Below are positions 24,199-34,817 of a DNA stretch of 64,000 bases, in pieces. The stretch is from Isoetes taiwanensis (lineage: Eukaryota; Streptophyta; Lycopodiopsida; Isoetales; Isoetaceae). The notes under the pieces are model-generated. The model ran no database searches. It saw only the letters and a program-made list of their open reading frames with translations, and was not told the origin of the DNA. The translations under genes and the position numbers were made by a program. How positions within the stretch are numbered: the stretch's first letter is position 1; each line of letters opens with the position of its first letter. Location of the stretch: the NCBI GenBank assembly GCA_021234155.1, contig JAJEKV010000051.1, positions 1,740,754 through 1,804,753 of the forward strand, written 5' to 3'.

Positions 24199-27100
24199 AT
24201 GATCCATGAGGCACATAATAGGAGTAAGAGACACAGAAATGCTGCTTTCCGACAGTCTTGCCTTGCATACATTTTGGCATATCTCTATTTCTTGTTGCAG
24301 CTGGAATGTGGAGACTCTTTGTCTGCTGATGGCATTGCACTGCTTGCATTCAAGAAGGCTGTCCAAGACCCCTTCAATATTCTATTCAACTGGAATAAGG
24401 ATGATCATAACCCATGCACATGGAATGGTGTCACCTGTAGCCCACGCAGTGCGAGAGTGATTTCCTTGAATGTCACAGGGATGTCATTGTGTGATGAGTG
24501 CCGTTCAGGAAACAGCAGCTACTTCTCAAATATCCAGGACGATTACCCATCATACATACGGAATGCACTAGGACAGGATCCAGAAGGACTTTTATCATCC
24601 AGGTATGGGTTTGCAGTTTGTCCAAACAATGGAAAGAGCAGCACGCGAAGAGGCATGAAGCAGGTTTTTTGCCAGATAAGTGGTACATTGTCACCTGAAA
24701 TCTCTAAGCTTTCTCAGTTGCGGGTGCTTGCACTGCCATTTAATAATATTTCTGGAAATATTTCCAGTCTGCTTGGGAATCTTAGATTTCTGCGCATACT
24801 AGATCTCCAGGGAAATGCATTTTCAGGTCAGATTCCTGCAGCTCTTGGACAGCTTCAAGATTTAAGTCTGCTGAACCTCCGCAACAACTCTCTGTCTGGA
24901 ACTATTCCTTCTGCACTCTTTGAATGTCGAAATCTCATTTATTTGAATTTAGCTCAGAATAAGCTGAGAGGGGCAGTTCCTTCTTCCCTTGAAAACTTGT
25001 CTACCCTGGAATATATATCACTGTCTTCTAATCAGCTAAATGGATCGATATCAATAAATGGAGCCTCGTGCAGTGCATTGAAACAGTTCATACTCTCCGG
25101 GAATTATTTTTCTGGGATGATACCTCGAGAGTTGGGAGATTGTTCCAGCTTACATTCCCTCCTGTTAAATTCAAATTTATTCGAGGGAACTATTCCTTCC
25201 GAAATTGGACGTCTTTCCAAATTGCAAACACTAGATTTGTCAATGAACAGTCTTAGTGGAGATATACCGTCTGAAGTTGGTAATTGTTCCCAGTTATCTT
25301 CTTTAGTTCTTACCAATACACAAGGGTGCCCTAAAGAGCTCAATTGTACACTTGTTGATCCGATAGAATGTGCTACCAATGTGGATAAACCTGAGTACAA
25401 CAGGTTCAGTGGCATATTTCCTGCTTCTCTAGCAGGTATCCCAAATTTGCGTGTTATTTGGGCACCAGGAGCAGGTTTGAGTGGAAATCTTCCTTCTGAC
25501 TGGGGTTCATGTAAAAATCTTAAGACCCTTAACCTTGCAGGCAACTCCTTAACAGGCGAAGTACCATCAGGATTATCAAGTTGTAAATCAATTGTGTTCC
25601 TCGATTTAAGCTCTAATCAGCTTCATGGAAGCTTACCACCAGAGATTCCAGTTCCATGCATGGTTGTATTTAACATTAGCAAAAACAGATTGTCAGGAAG
25701 GGTACCAACAGAGATGCATTCCTCCTGCGGTGGATCTTGGGTCTTCTCTTCTAATCCCTTTGAAGGAGAGCAGATAAGTCCTATTATTTGTCCAGAAGCA
25801 TATATAAGTAGCGCTCAGCCTCCGTACATGAGGTTTTATTGTGGCAGTTGGCGCAGCAGTTCATGCTTTGGTGGCTGGGCACCACAAGGAGTGCTTGTGG
25901 TTCGAGACTTCAGTGACAATCACTTTTTGGGACAGCTACCTGGGCCACTGATTAGTACTACTCTACTAGATGAGAAACCCTCCTATTTGTTGTCCTTCGC
26001 AAATAATAACTTTACTGGCAGTATGAGATCAGATCTTTTCAGCCAGTGCAACAGTTTTCAGGCATTTGAACTCAACTTGGGAAACAACAGGCTTTCTGGA
26101 AGACTGTCTGGTGAAGATATTGGGGGTTGCATTTCTCTTATGCAGTTCAATGTGACATCAAATTATATCACTGGGCAACTTCCAATTACATTGTCTAGCC
26201 TAAAAAACCTCACTGTTCTGGACCTTTCGAATAATTTACTGAACGGAAGTGTTCCATCTGAGTGGGGGACCCTTGAAAAGTTGGAGGCCCTTGTTTTGGC
26301 AAAAAACGGGCTGTCAGGATCTATCCCACATTCTGTTGGGCAACTCTATTCATTATTTGTGCTAAATTTTTCAGAAAACAATTTTTCTGGAGAGATACCT
26401 GAATCACTTGGCAACCTTACCAAGCTCAGATCTCTGATTTTAAACAATAACAGTTTGTCAGGGGATATTCCAGGTGCTCTTACAAGGCTCACTTCTCTAT
26501 CTTATGTGAACTTGGCATTCAACAACTTGTCTGGCAATGTTCCCAAGCTGGGAAATTGGGTATCACTCTGTTATGCGACTGAAAGCTTTGAAGGTAACAG
26601 CTATTTGCAAACTTGTGGTGCAGATTCTAATCCATTAGCTTCACCATCCCATCGGTACTCTACAGCTGTAAATAGTTCTGCTGGAAATACTCCTCCCTCA
26701 TCACACCATGCATTGAGTTCCGTTATGATCGCAGCAATTACATCAGGATGTGCCATAGCAATTGTTCTCCTTGTTCTTGGGTTTCTTTTTCAGTACACTA
26801 GACAGAAAATGCCACACCGCACAGGATACCGTTCTGGGAGGAAAGAAGTTGTGACTTTTACAAACATTAACTTCAATCTGACATATGAAAACGTTGTGAG
26901 GGCAACTGGTAATTTCAGCGTGGACAATCTGATTGGTAGTGGTGGATTTGGAGCGACTTATAAGGCCGAATTGATGCCAGGTTTGGTAGTTGCAGTCAAA
27001 AGGTTGACCATGAGCAGGTTCCAAGGTGTTCAGCAGTTTGACACTGAAATTCGCACATTGGGGACAATTCGGCATTCAAACCTGGTCACCCTGATTGGTT

Positions 27101-27759
27101 ACCATGCTAGTGAAGCTGAGATGTTTCTCATCTATAACTATTTTCCTCGAGGGAATTTAGACAGCTTTATTCACAACAGTCAGAGAGGCGAGATTGGTTG
27201 GCATGTGGTTTACAAGATTGCATTGGGAATTGCAGAGGCCCTTGCATATCTACATGATGATTGTATCCCAAGGGTTCTACATCGTGACATCAAGCCCAGC
27301 AATATCCTTCTTGATAACAACTTAAATGCATTTCTTTCAGATTTCGGGCTGGCACGATTGCTTGGTGCATCTGAGACACATGCAACTACTGATGTTGCAG
27401 GAACATTTGGCTATGTTGCTCCTGAATATGCAATGACATGTAGAGTGTCTGATAAAGCAGATGTCTACAGCTATGGGGTTGTGCTTCTCGAACTCCTTTC
27501 AGGCAAGAAAGCACTTGATTCTTCATTTTCTGAATATGGTGATACCTTCAATATTGTCCTCTGGGCATGCATGCTTATTAAGGAAGGACGGGCGCATGAA
27601 GTCTTTGGTGAGCTGTGGGAACTGGGACCAGAAAGTTACCTTCTGGAGGTCTTAAAACTTGCTGTGTTATGTACAGGCGAATCACTCTCTAGAAGACCAT
27701 CCATGAAAGAGGTGGTTGAGCGTCTGAGGTTAATACAGGCATCTCTACCATTTACTTAG
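24199..27759 (+). CDS. RPK2: LRR receptor-like protein kinase, RPK2/TOAD2-like
   Basis: An intact, intronless frame of 1186 codons. Order of parts: signal peptide with hydrophobic core 21-35; LRRNT domain about 43-95 with the paired Cys of CTWNGVTC; a Cys-bearing insert about 100-155; leucine-rich repeats from about 160 to 800, broken near 505-560 by a Cys-rich island; one membrane helix about 842-864; Ser/Thr kinase about 905-1180. The kinase has a full active-site set: glycine loop [13 protein letters not shown] (912 on), Lys934 in VAVK, HRD 1028-1030, DFG 1048-1050 and APE near 1074-1076. The segment [19 protein letters not shown] is nearly diagnostic for RPK2. Known RPK2 proteins work at the plasma membrane in CLE-peptide signalling, meristem and anther development. 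Single-exon structure and length (Arabidopsis 1151 aa) agree. The start is the only Met before the signal peptide. The 18.5-kb duplication begins at codon 592. Confidence 0.95.
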   Translation: MIHEAHNRSKRHRNAAFRQSCLAYILAYLYFLLQLECGDSLSADGIALLAFKKAVQDPFNILFNWNKDDHNPCTWNGVTCSPRSARVISLNVTGMSLCDECRSGNSSYFSNIQDDYPSYIRNALGQDPEGLLSSRYGFAVCPNNGKSSTRRGMKQVFCQISGTLSPEISKLSQLRVLALPFNNISGNISSLLGNLRFLRILDLQGNAFSGQIPAALGQLQDLSLLNLRNNSLSGTIPSALFECRNLIYLNLAQNKLRGAVPSSLENLSTLEYISLSSNQLNGSISINGASCSALKQFILSGNYFSGMIPRELGDCSSLHSLLLNSNLFEGTIPSEIGRLSKLQTLDLSMNSLSGDIPSEVGNCSQLSSLVLTNTQGCPKELNCTLVDPIECATNVDKPEYNRFSGIFPASLAGIPNLRVIWAPGAGLSGNLPSDWGSCKNLKTLNLAGNSLTGEVPSGLSSCKSIVFLDLSSNQLHGSLPPEIPVPCMVVFNISKNRLSGRVPTEMHSSCGGSWVFSSNPFEGEQISPIICPEAYISSAQPPYMRFYCGSWRSSSCFGGWAPQGVLVVRDFSDNHFLGQLPGPLISTTLLDEKPSYLLSFANNNFTGSMRSDLFSQCNSFQAFELNLGNNRLSGRLSGEDIGGCISLMQFNVTSNYITGQLPITLSSLKNLTVLDLSNNLLNGSVPSEWGTLEKLEALVLAKNGLSGSIPHSVGQLYSLFVLNFSENNFSGEIPESLGNLTKLRSLILNNNSLSGDIPGALTRLTSLSYVNLAFNNLSGNVPKLGNWVSLCYATESFEGNSYLQTCGADSNPLASPSHRYSTAVNSSAGNTPPSSHHALSSVMIAAITSGCAIAIVLLVLGFLFQYTRQKMPHRTGYRSGRKEVVTFTNINFNLTYENVVRATGNFSVDNLIGSGGFGATYKAELMPGLVVAVKRLTMSRFQGVQQFDTEIRTLGTIRHSNLVTLIGYHASEAEMFLIYNYFPRGNLDSFIHNSQRGEIGWHVVYKIALGIAEALAYLHDDCIPRVLHRDIKPSNILLDNNLNAFLSDFGLARLLGASETHATTDVAGTFGYVAPEYAMTCRVSDKADVYSYGVVLLELLSGKKALDSSFSEYGDTFNIVLWACMLIKEGRAHEVFGELWELGPESYLLEVLKLAVLCTGESLSRRPSMKEVVERLRLIQASLPFT

Positions 27760-27871
27760 GAATATTTGCTTCTGAAAACATCACATCAAGATTTTGTATT
27801 GTTTCCTTGCACCCCAGTTTAGGACGCATCAGTTCCTATATGTGCAGGATACGGACATCATAACATAAATT

Positions 27872-28570
27872 GAGGACTGACTCTCCATACAGTGCAGGGA
27901 TATTAATTCAAAATGCAATTTTTTCTTGGTCCATCATTTGCTATACAATGGAACAAATTTAGATGCACAACCAATGCCCAAATGTAAACCAAAGGAGAGT
28001 AAGAAGTTTGTCTTCTTAAAACTGGCAGTTCAACCCATCGAACATTTCTTATAAAAATCTATGAGCAATTCTCCTTGAACATGACCGACTCTCCATAAGT
28101 GCACACTTTTTTCCTAAATTTAGATACAATTAATGCCCAAATGAGAACCTAAACTCCTTTGCGTTCTAAGCAGTGTCGTCAAAAACTGGTTAGCTCAGCC
28201 AATATTACCCTTAAGAAAATTACATATTTCTGCCTGAACTAATAAAACACGCTGACTCTTCATAATTCAGGGATATTACTTGAAAATGCATTTTGGGGTT
28301 TTGCAACACGCAAATTTAATGCCCCAATGAGAACCTAAACTCGTTTGCCTTTTAAGAGTGTCTTCTTTAAAAACTGGTCAGCTCCGCAGAGTATTATTTC
28401 TGCCTAAACATGACTGACTCTCTGTAATGCAGGGATATTATTTCAAAATGCATTTTTTGTTTTTGGAACAAGCAAATTTAATGTCCAAATGAGAATCTAA
28501 ACTCGTTTGCGTATTAAGCAGTGTCTTCTTGAAAACTGGTCAGCTCAGCCAATATTACCCTTATGGAATT
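27872..28570. repeat. Four-unit diverged tandem repeat downstream of RPK2
   Basis: Units of roughly 170-210 bp begin near 27,872, 28,081, 28,247 and 28,420. Shared blocks are TGACTCTCCATA, CAGGGATATTA, AAAATGCATTTTT, TAATGCCCAAATGAGAACCT and AAAACTGGTCAGCTCAGCC. They lie just after the stop codon, so the first unit may be in the 3' UTR. Non-coding. Confidence 0.8.
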
Positions 28571-28772
28571 CTGCTTTTTTACAGAATAGGCTTCTGCCCG
28601 TGCTAATAACACATGCATCGTGACAGAAAAAGCTGTCGTAAAGTTGGCTGAAACGGATTAGGGAAGGGAGATTTATAAAATGAAATGTTCCAGTGAATAC
28701 CTATTTGATCCAAAATCACGAGATCTTTAGTTGCATTTCAAAATCGTCAGAAAGCAGAAAAAAAATTGTAAA

Positions 28773-28854
28773 CGTCGCCTGAGAGATTCGAACTCTCGCG
28801 GGGAAACCCCATGTACTTAGCAGGCACACGCCTTAACCACTCGGCCAAAGCGAC
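28773..28854 (-). tRNA. tRNA-Ser(GCT)
   Basis: 82 nt on the minus strand. The acceptor stem GTCGCTT pairs with AGGCGAC with a G discriminator base. The D arm carries TGGCCGAGTGG (A box), the anticodon loop is CTGCTAA (anticodon GCT, reads AGC/AGT), then a long class II variable arm GGGGTTTCCCC and T arm GAGTTCGAATCTC (B box). No intron and no encoded CCA, as in nuclear tRNA genes. It looks functional. A short T run lies just 3' of it on the transcribed strand. Confidence 0.97.
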
Positions 28855-29117
28855 TTGGTGTCAAATTTTCATCTCATATATTCAATAGCGCTTCTCTGTA
28901 GCAAACACTCTCGTGTATTCCCAGCCTTGGATTTGGGAATATTCTACGGCTATGCCTCCTCGGTTCATCCTAGCCCTACACCTAAGCGTTGGAGGGTTAA
29001 GCACTTAGGTGGCTCTATTTCTTAGGGATTGATAACCATTGCCATGAATTCTAATACATCATTGACTTTGTGCTAGGTAACCGGTCGGAAACCCCGAAAT
29101 CCGGCCGGCTACCAAAC

Positions 29118-29873
29118 GTAAACTGGCATTTGGGGGAAATTCCGGCCTTGTTTTCCGGCGTATTCTTGCAAGCAGAGAGAGATTCTTGCAAGCACGATTT
29201 CTTACGAGTTTATGCTTGCATTTCATTTTGTGTTTCATGCTAACAGCTTGTTTCATTTCATTTCATGCTAACAGCGTGTTTCATTTCATTCTTGCATTTC
29301 ATTTCACGTTTCTTGTTGCCCAGAAGCTAACAGCTTGCAAATGCCTTACCGGCTGCATTGCTCCACTCTAGAAACAGACGAATCCGCCTAGAAGCAAAAC
29401 AGACGAATCCCTAGAATCCGCCCTAGAATCCTAGAAGCAAAACAGACGAACAATCCCTAGAATCCGCCCTAGAATCCTAGAAGCAAAACAGACGAACCCT
29501 AGAAGCAAAACAAAAGAATCCCTAGAATCCGCCCTAGCTCCGCTTCTTGAAGGCCGCTGCTGCTTCTTCAGGGCTTCTGCTGCTTCTACAAAAGAAGGCC
29601 GTTGCTGCTTCTTGCAACAAAGAAGGCCGCTGCTGCTTCTTGCAACAAAGAAGGCCGCTGCTGCTTCTTGCAATAAAGAAGGCCGCTGCTGCTTCTTGCA
29701 ACAAAGAAAGGCGACGGCGAAACTCTGAGGCGACGAAGATTTGCAACAACAGATATGAAACAGATATGAGGCGGCGATGCAAGCGGCGCCACCAAGATCC
29801 TCTTCAACCTAAAAATTACCTATAATAAACATTTGGGGAATATTCGAGGAATTTCCCCCAAATGACGGTTTAC
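29118..29873. mobile_element. Element bounded by 26-bp inverted repeats, GC-rich minisatellite interior
   Basis: The left arm 29,118-29,143 (GTAAACTGGCATTTGGGGG...) and the right arm 29,848-29,873 are inverted copies matching at 24 of 26 positions. The interior holds repeated TTTCATTTCATGCTAACAGC motifs, three to four copies of a unit built on AATCCCTAGAATCCGCCCTA (about 29,375-29,545), and a 28-bp minisatellite. No transposase is present. This looks like a non-autonomous foldback or MITE-like element; no target duplication could be fixed, so the true ends may lie further out. Confidence 0.5.
29594..29705. repeat. 28-bp minisatellite, four units
   Basis: Four consecutive copies of a unit beginning GAAGGCCGCTGCTGCTTCTT and ending GCAACAAA, with one T variant in the first and one in the third. 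Degenerate copies precede it. Overlapping frames rich in Ala, Ser and Leu arise only from this repeat. Confidence 0.9.
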
Positions 29874-31240
29874 AGAATAAAATTAGCTTCCTAATAAACT
29901 TCTTCTAATTATTTTGTTTGGTATTTGGGGGGCGGTATTTCTGGCATGGTTTTGCCAAGACTTCACCCCTGTATTGTATGCGAAAACGTAGGCAAACTAT
30001 ATTTTTTAGTTGATTTGAACTGCTTGTTGGCTTTGAAAGGTAGATTTTCCAAATTGGGCTGTGGGCATGTGTTTACTTGGCGATTCTCGGCATGGAAGGA
30101 GGATAGAAGGCATGGAATGCACACATGGGCATGTCTGTTGGGCAGACATGTGTGGATGGCATGCCATTCTTGTTGGTTCCAGAGAAAGGTGTGCAATCTT
30201 TGAGCAGTTCCAACAATCCGATTGTTGTCTGCGCCATGGGGTCGATAAAGAATACATGGCTCCAAGAACTAGGCTCACGGTCCGCGATAGGATATTGAAG
30301 ATAATCATATTACAAGACTTTGGAAAAAGTAATGGTTTTCTTTGGAATCAAAGTTCATGTTTGCAAAGCAGTCATCTTTAACCCCTTATTATATTTTTAG
30401 CAACCTTTTTTAGTATCATAATTAATTATAGACTATGGGTTGCCTTTATTGCCTTGCCTTGCTGTCAATTTGCCTTCACTTAGTTCCCCATGCTAATTCA
30501 ACAAAATTAACATCTATACCACTCCCCAACTACCATATTCAAATTGAAAGCTACTCTACTCCAAGGTATTTTAATGGATTGCAATTTCATGACATCTTTA
30601 TTTCTGCATGCTTTATTTGATTTGCAAGGCATGGTGGTCAGCAACATGGGCAGATCTCGTTTTGTATTTTTATATCTTTAGTTTCAAGACTAGAAGAACA
30701 TAATAAAGAGCGAAGAATAGAGTCCCTATTTAGACCACCGTTTGAGCCTCCAAGAACAGAGGTCTTGATATGCTAACCCTATCTGAGCATTCATGCATCA
30801 CATGGTATCTACAAAACTATTGATAGGTATCTCAGGATTTGGAAACTACCTCACTCAATCTGTTAAAACTTGATGGTATCAAGCGTTTAGGGCAGATGAC
30901 AGTTGAAAATACTGAAAGAGAGAGGCTTAACAATTCGTGGGGGCTGAATCCGGTTGCTATGAGGATGATACAGGGGCAGCTTGTTGAGGGCTGCCGATTC
31001 GACTCCTTGTTGAGGGCTGCCGATTCGATTTCTTCACAGATGCCAGCTAGGCATTGAGGTGTAGACTGGCAGAGGTTCATTTTCGCACAGATGGAGGCTA
31101 GGCATTGAGGTATAGGCTGGCGATTCTACTGATTCAAAATCCAGGAATAGACCGGTTCAATCTGTATTTAGATAGATAGATTGGTGGGTTCAAATTCGGT
31201 GCTTATCATTGGCACCAGCACAAGAGGTCTTAATTGTGAA
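29874..31240. other. No gene seen
   Basis: Frames up to about 100 codons occur on both strands but show no motif. Small direct duplications (GAGGGCTGCCGATTCGA near 30,987 and 31,010; GGCTAGGCATTGAGGT-type near 31,040 and 31,090) are present. The same DNA recurs in the second duplication unit at 48,456-49,822 with very few changes. Confidence 0.5.
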
Positions 31241-31469
31241 GATAGATAGATAGATAGATAGTATTTTAACGTCACGCCACTAGGCAGCATCCAACTGGAC
31301 ATGTGACCACACACCACACTACATTGCTTGGTTGGGCCCTGCCCCCAACCACCTTTCATTATCTTAGGATTTGACCCCCAACAAGCATCGATCATTAACG
31401 GCGGTCTCGAACTCGAGACAACATTGCTAAGGAACTAGTGTGTTACCACTAGACCAAAAGCCCAACACC
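31241..31469 (-). mobile_element. tRNA-derived SINE with GATA-repeat tail
   Basis: On the minus strand the head has a Pol III A box TGGTCTAGTGG (31,446-31,456) and, about 33 bp on, a B box AGTTCGAGACC (31,403-31,413). That is the spacing of a tRNA-like promoter. The body is tRNA-unrelated and ends in five GATA/TATC units (31,241-31,261) instead of poly(A). Length is about 229 bp. No clear target duplication. Confidence 0.7.
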
Positions 31470-33483
31470 AGTAATATTATATTGGACCATTGGTGTGTTT
31501 TGCACCATTGGAAGTGGCAACGAGGTTTCTAAGTTTTGCACCATTGGAAGTGGCAGCGAGGTTTCTAATTAAAAATTCAGTGGCCTTTGATGTGTCATAA
31601 TTGTAGAAGTTAATCATGTCATAATCATGGTAGCTGTGAGAATTATTGTGACCTAGGTAAACCTCAGGTTGAGAAGGATTGATCCACCTATATGAATTAT
31701 TATGACCTAGTTAAAACCTAGGTTGAGAAGGATTGATTCTCCTAAGTTCAAGTGGCGAACTCCATGGTTATATGAAGCCTTGTTATATTAAAAAGAGGGG
31801 AACAAAAACTTAATCTAGGAAGACCATTATTATATGGGATAATTCGTTCTGGAGGGAATTGCTCTTTCAAAAAAGAAAAGTTGCTTGTTTCGGAGACTGT
31901 AGATCGATCGGCTCGCCATAGCGGCCGGATCTCGATCTAGAAATAATGAAGAAGGATCTAATGGAATGTATCGGTGGTATCATATTAGTATGCAGGTGCT
32001 CCTAGACGGATCTGTGAGCTGCTTGGGCTGTTCAAGTTAAGGTCAACACTGCTACAGTATTTCGGTCAATACCTCTGCTACAGTGTTTTTACTGTAGCAA
32101 GTTAATGGTTGATTTTCTTCACATAAAACACAGAATATTCCAGATATCAATGGTCAAAAATAAAAGATGGCAAAAAACCCATAGAAAAGAAAAATAACGA
32201 ATAAAACAAGCATGTTATCCAGGAGCTGCCAAATTCTTCCACTGCATCAGATGACCACCTGTAGGTACAAGCATACAATTCATCCTATAGGAAGCAAGAT
32301 TCTGAAGAAGAAAGAAGCAAGGTTCTGCACCTTTTACCAAACCCTATTTTTACCTGTGAGCCTAACGCATGAACGTGATGCAAAAGCGTTAAACAGTGAT
32401 TCCAAATAAAATCTAAAGCTAAGGGCAATCTAATTACTACAAGCTAGAGAATTCCAGAGCTTTATTTAACAGCTTTGGAAGTGCAGTGGGGATTCGAACT
32501 CCATGTGCAAAGCACAGTTCCAAAATAGCCTAAGGCATCATCCGACGAACTAATAACACAAAAAACAAAATGTATATTCACACAATAAAAAGGTCATTTG
32601 TTGAACTTGGAGGCTTTCATTTGCAAACAGTGATGCGGCCGTGCATATTGTAGACAAGAACAATATTTGTTCTTTTCTCTTTGTTGTTTTGGCTTGCACC
32701 CTTTCACTCTGTCTTCAAGACGCCCATAGCCAAAATCTCTGTATTTTTCTCTCCGCTTCACCGCCATCGCCATCTAATGTAGACAAAGAACAACTTTACC
32801 TTCTAAAATCAGTCCGCTGTTCGATCCAAAAAAAAACTATTCTCTAAATACAGTAGCTAAAAAGATTCCTTTTTGCCCTATTTTCATACTCCTTTTCATA
32901 CAATACACCCCTTAAACTATCTAAACTTTATATTATAAAAATATGCTTTTATAAACTAGCAAACCATATACCAACTAAGAAATTTATTCTCCAAGATAAA
33001 AACTAACATGAATAAGAAACATATTACTCGTGCCATATATCAAGGTTTTGTCGGCTTATTAGGTTGCTTAGCTGGGATTTTTATGCACATGAAGCATTGA
33101 ATTTCATCGATGGCCATATATCCGAAGCATAGGGGTGTTACCAAATTGGTGGCTTTCATGATGCGTCAAATGGCCAGAGCTACTCATTTTTCTTCTTGGT
33201 TCTATTTTTTGCACAAATGTAAATTATTGTACATGTGGTTGCACACTTCTTTTGTTCAATGATGTGAAAAAAACATCTTCTTTATTAAAATGGGATGGCA
33301 TTGGTATTTGTGCCTGGAACGCCGCTGTGCAGACGCATGCGACGTTCCCTGCCCCCTTGCGAGACGCGAATTTTCAAATTCTTGCTTTCTTTTGGCTTTT
33401 GTGTTTTGTTTCTCTGTCTCCGTCTTTCCTTCGGTGTGGGGTGGCCAGCTCTAGGAGAATCGAATATGCAAACAAAGTGATAT
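31470..33483. other. No gene seen
   Basis: Only short direct duplications are evident (TTTTGCACCATTGGAAGTGG near 31,499 and 31,534; GAATTATTRTGACCTAG near 31,641 and 31,696). A single B-box-like GGGATTCGAACTCC at 32,489 lacks an A box at tRNA spacing. Confidence 0.5.
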
Positions 33484-33983
33484 GAGAATAGAATAGAATA
33501 GAATAGAATATGATTTTATCGTCCACGGAGACCAACTGGCCTATGGGACCCAAGTACAAAGAGAGAGCAGCAGGCGTATTACTACCAGGATGAAAAAACC
33601 CCTCACCAAGGGTTTTGGGAAAACCTTAGTAGCAATAAGGATCCGACATACCGCACGCTTATATACATAATCACAAGTACAGTGAGGTTAATGTCGGACG
33701 GGGTGGCATAACCGAGTCCGCAGATCCATTACCTCCTGGAGGTACGATCCCAACAAGCCTACGAGGCCGCGTGCTCGGTAGCTCATGCAAGGCCCGATGG
33801 GGCACAACTAACCGAAACATACCGAGGCCGGATATGCTCGTCTGTAGCCGGACAGGCACGGAGGCGTGACTTTCATCCTCAATGGCCCTGGACAAAGCGG
33901 CATTGACGGACTCGCCCTCACGCGGCTCCCGAATCCATCTCCCCGTCTCAATGCGGTGGTGGTGTGCACTGTCGCGAATGGAA
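33484..33983 (-). mobile_element. 3' part of a second LINE (interrupted by the hAT)
   Basis: Reading away from the hAT on the minus strand, the frame begins SIRDSAHHHRIETGRWIREP and runs through ALSRAIEDESHASVPVRLQT and FRLVVPHRALHELPSTR. It continues the protein encoded at 63,057-63,396 that stops at KLEVIAS exactly at the target site. After the stop comes an untranslated stretch ending GATAAAATCATATTCTATTC, with a tail of about five GAATA units (33,484 on). The pentanucleotide tail marks the 3' end. This tail is independent of the one inside the first LINE. Confidence 0.75.
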
Positions 33984-34059
33984 CAGGGATAGGTTCAATA
34001 CCGTGACGCGTTTTATCACGAATCAATATGAATTGAATGATACGGCACAAATTTGCCGT

Positions 34060-34400
34060 ATAAAACGCAAAAAATACGGCGGAAAACAATTCCGGCGTCA
34101 GAAAATTTTCGCGTACGCGAAAGCAACAAAACAGACGCTGAAAATATTTTCGCTGTCTGCTTGAAGATTCGCCGCGATACATCTGCGAAACCAATTTTTT
34201 TTTCGGCGTCTGTAGCGAAACGACGCCACCGCGTCGCAGCGAATTTTTTCGCGTGCGGCGTTAAGAGTTTTTTTCAAGCGTCGCCAAATAATTTGAACTT
34301 CGGCGTCGCGAAAACATAATCTTCAGCGTGCTGCGAAAATATTTTCGCGTACGCGGTTTTGTTCCTTTCGCGTACGCGAAAATTTTCTAGCTGTTTTGCC
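34060..34400. repeat. Left subterminal repeat array of the hAT, copy 1
   Basis: Many close variants of GCGTCTG/CAGACGC and GCGTACGCGAAAA lie within 400 bp of the end, such as ACAGACGCTGAAAATATTTT at about 34,132. In hAT elements such arrays bind the transposase. Copy 2 has the same block with forms such as CAGCGTCTGTGAAAATATTT. Confidence 0.7.
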
Positions 34401-34817
34401 CGATTTACTAAGCAAAAAAATATTTTTGCCAATTTGTTTGACCTGCTTTTGTGGCATCGTTAATAGTATATATAAGAAAAACGTGATTAGCCCTAGAATT
34501 CACCTCGACGTTGACCACCGGGTTGAGTCAAAATACTCCTTGGGAAACGGTTTGCCTTTGAGGTGTCGTTTTTGATCCGCGACTGACGTTGGATAATCAC
34601 GAACGTGAGTTTACTCCGTCCCAAAGTTTCCGACCTTGGGTTGGCATCTGCTTCCATAGAATATCCTATAGGGTCCGTCCAACCCCCTTGATTCTCGCCG
34701 CGGGCGTCGGCGTAACATATGCATTGTGAGCTTGCTCCTTTGCATATATCGCCTTCCTTTAGTTCGTGTAATCAAGGAGTCGATTAAGAGACATTGTCAC
34801 CGGTCCGGTCCAGAGCA

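Noticed and set aside
26743-27075. Minus-strand frame inside the receptor kinase
   Set aside because: It is the antisense shadow of the juxtamembrane and kinase coding sequence.
29431-29825. Ala, Ser and Leu-rich frames in the 29.5-kb region and their copies near 48.2 kb
   Set aside because: They are translations of the 28-bp minisatellite and neighbouring repeats in all frames.
32461-32540. tRNA gene suggested by GGGATTCGAACTCC
   Set aside because: Only a B-box-like stretch is present. No A box, acceptor stem or anticodon arm can be formed at the right spacing. The match recurs in unit 2 by duplication.
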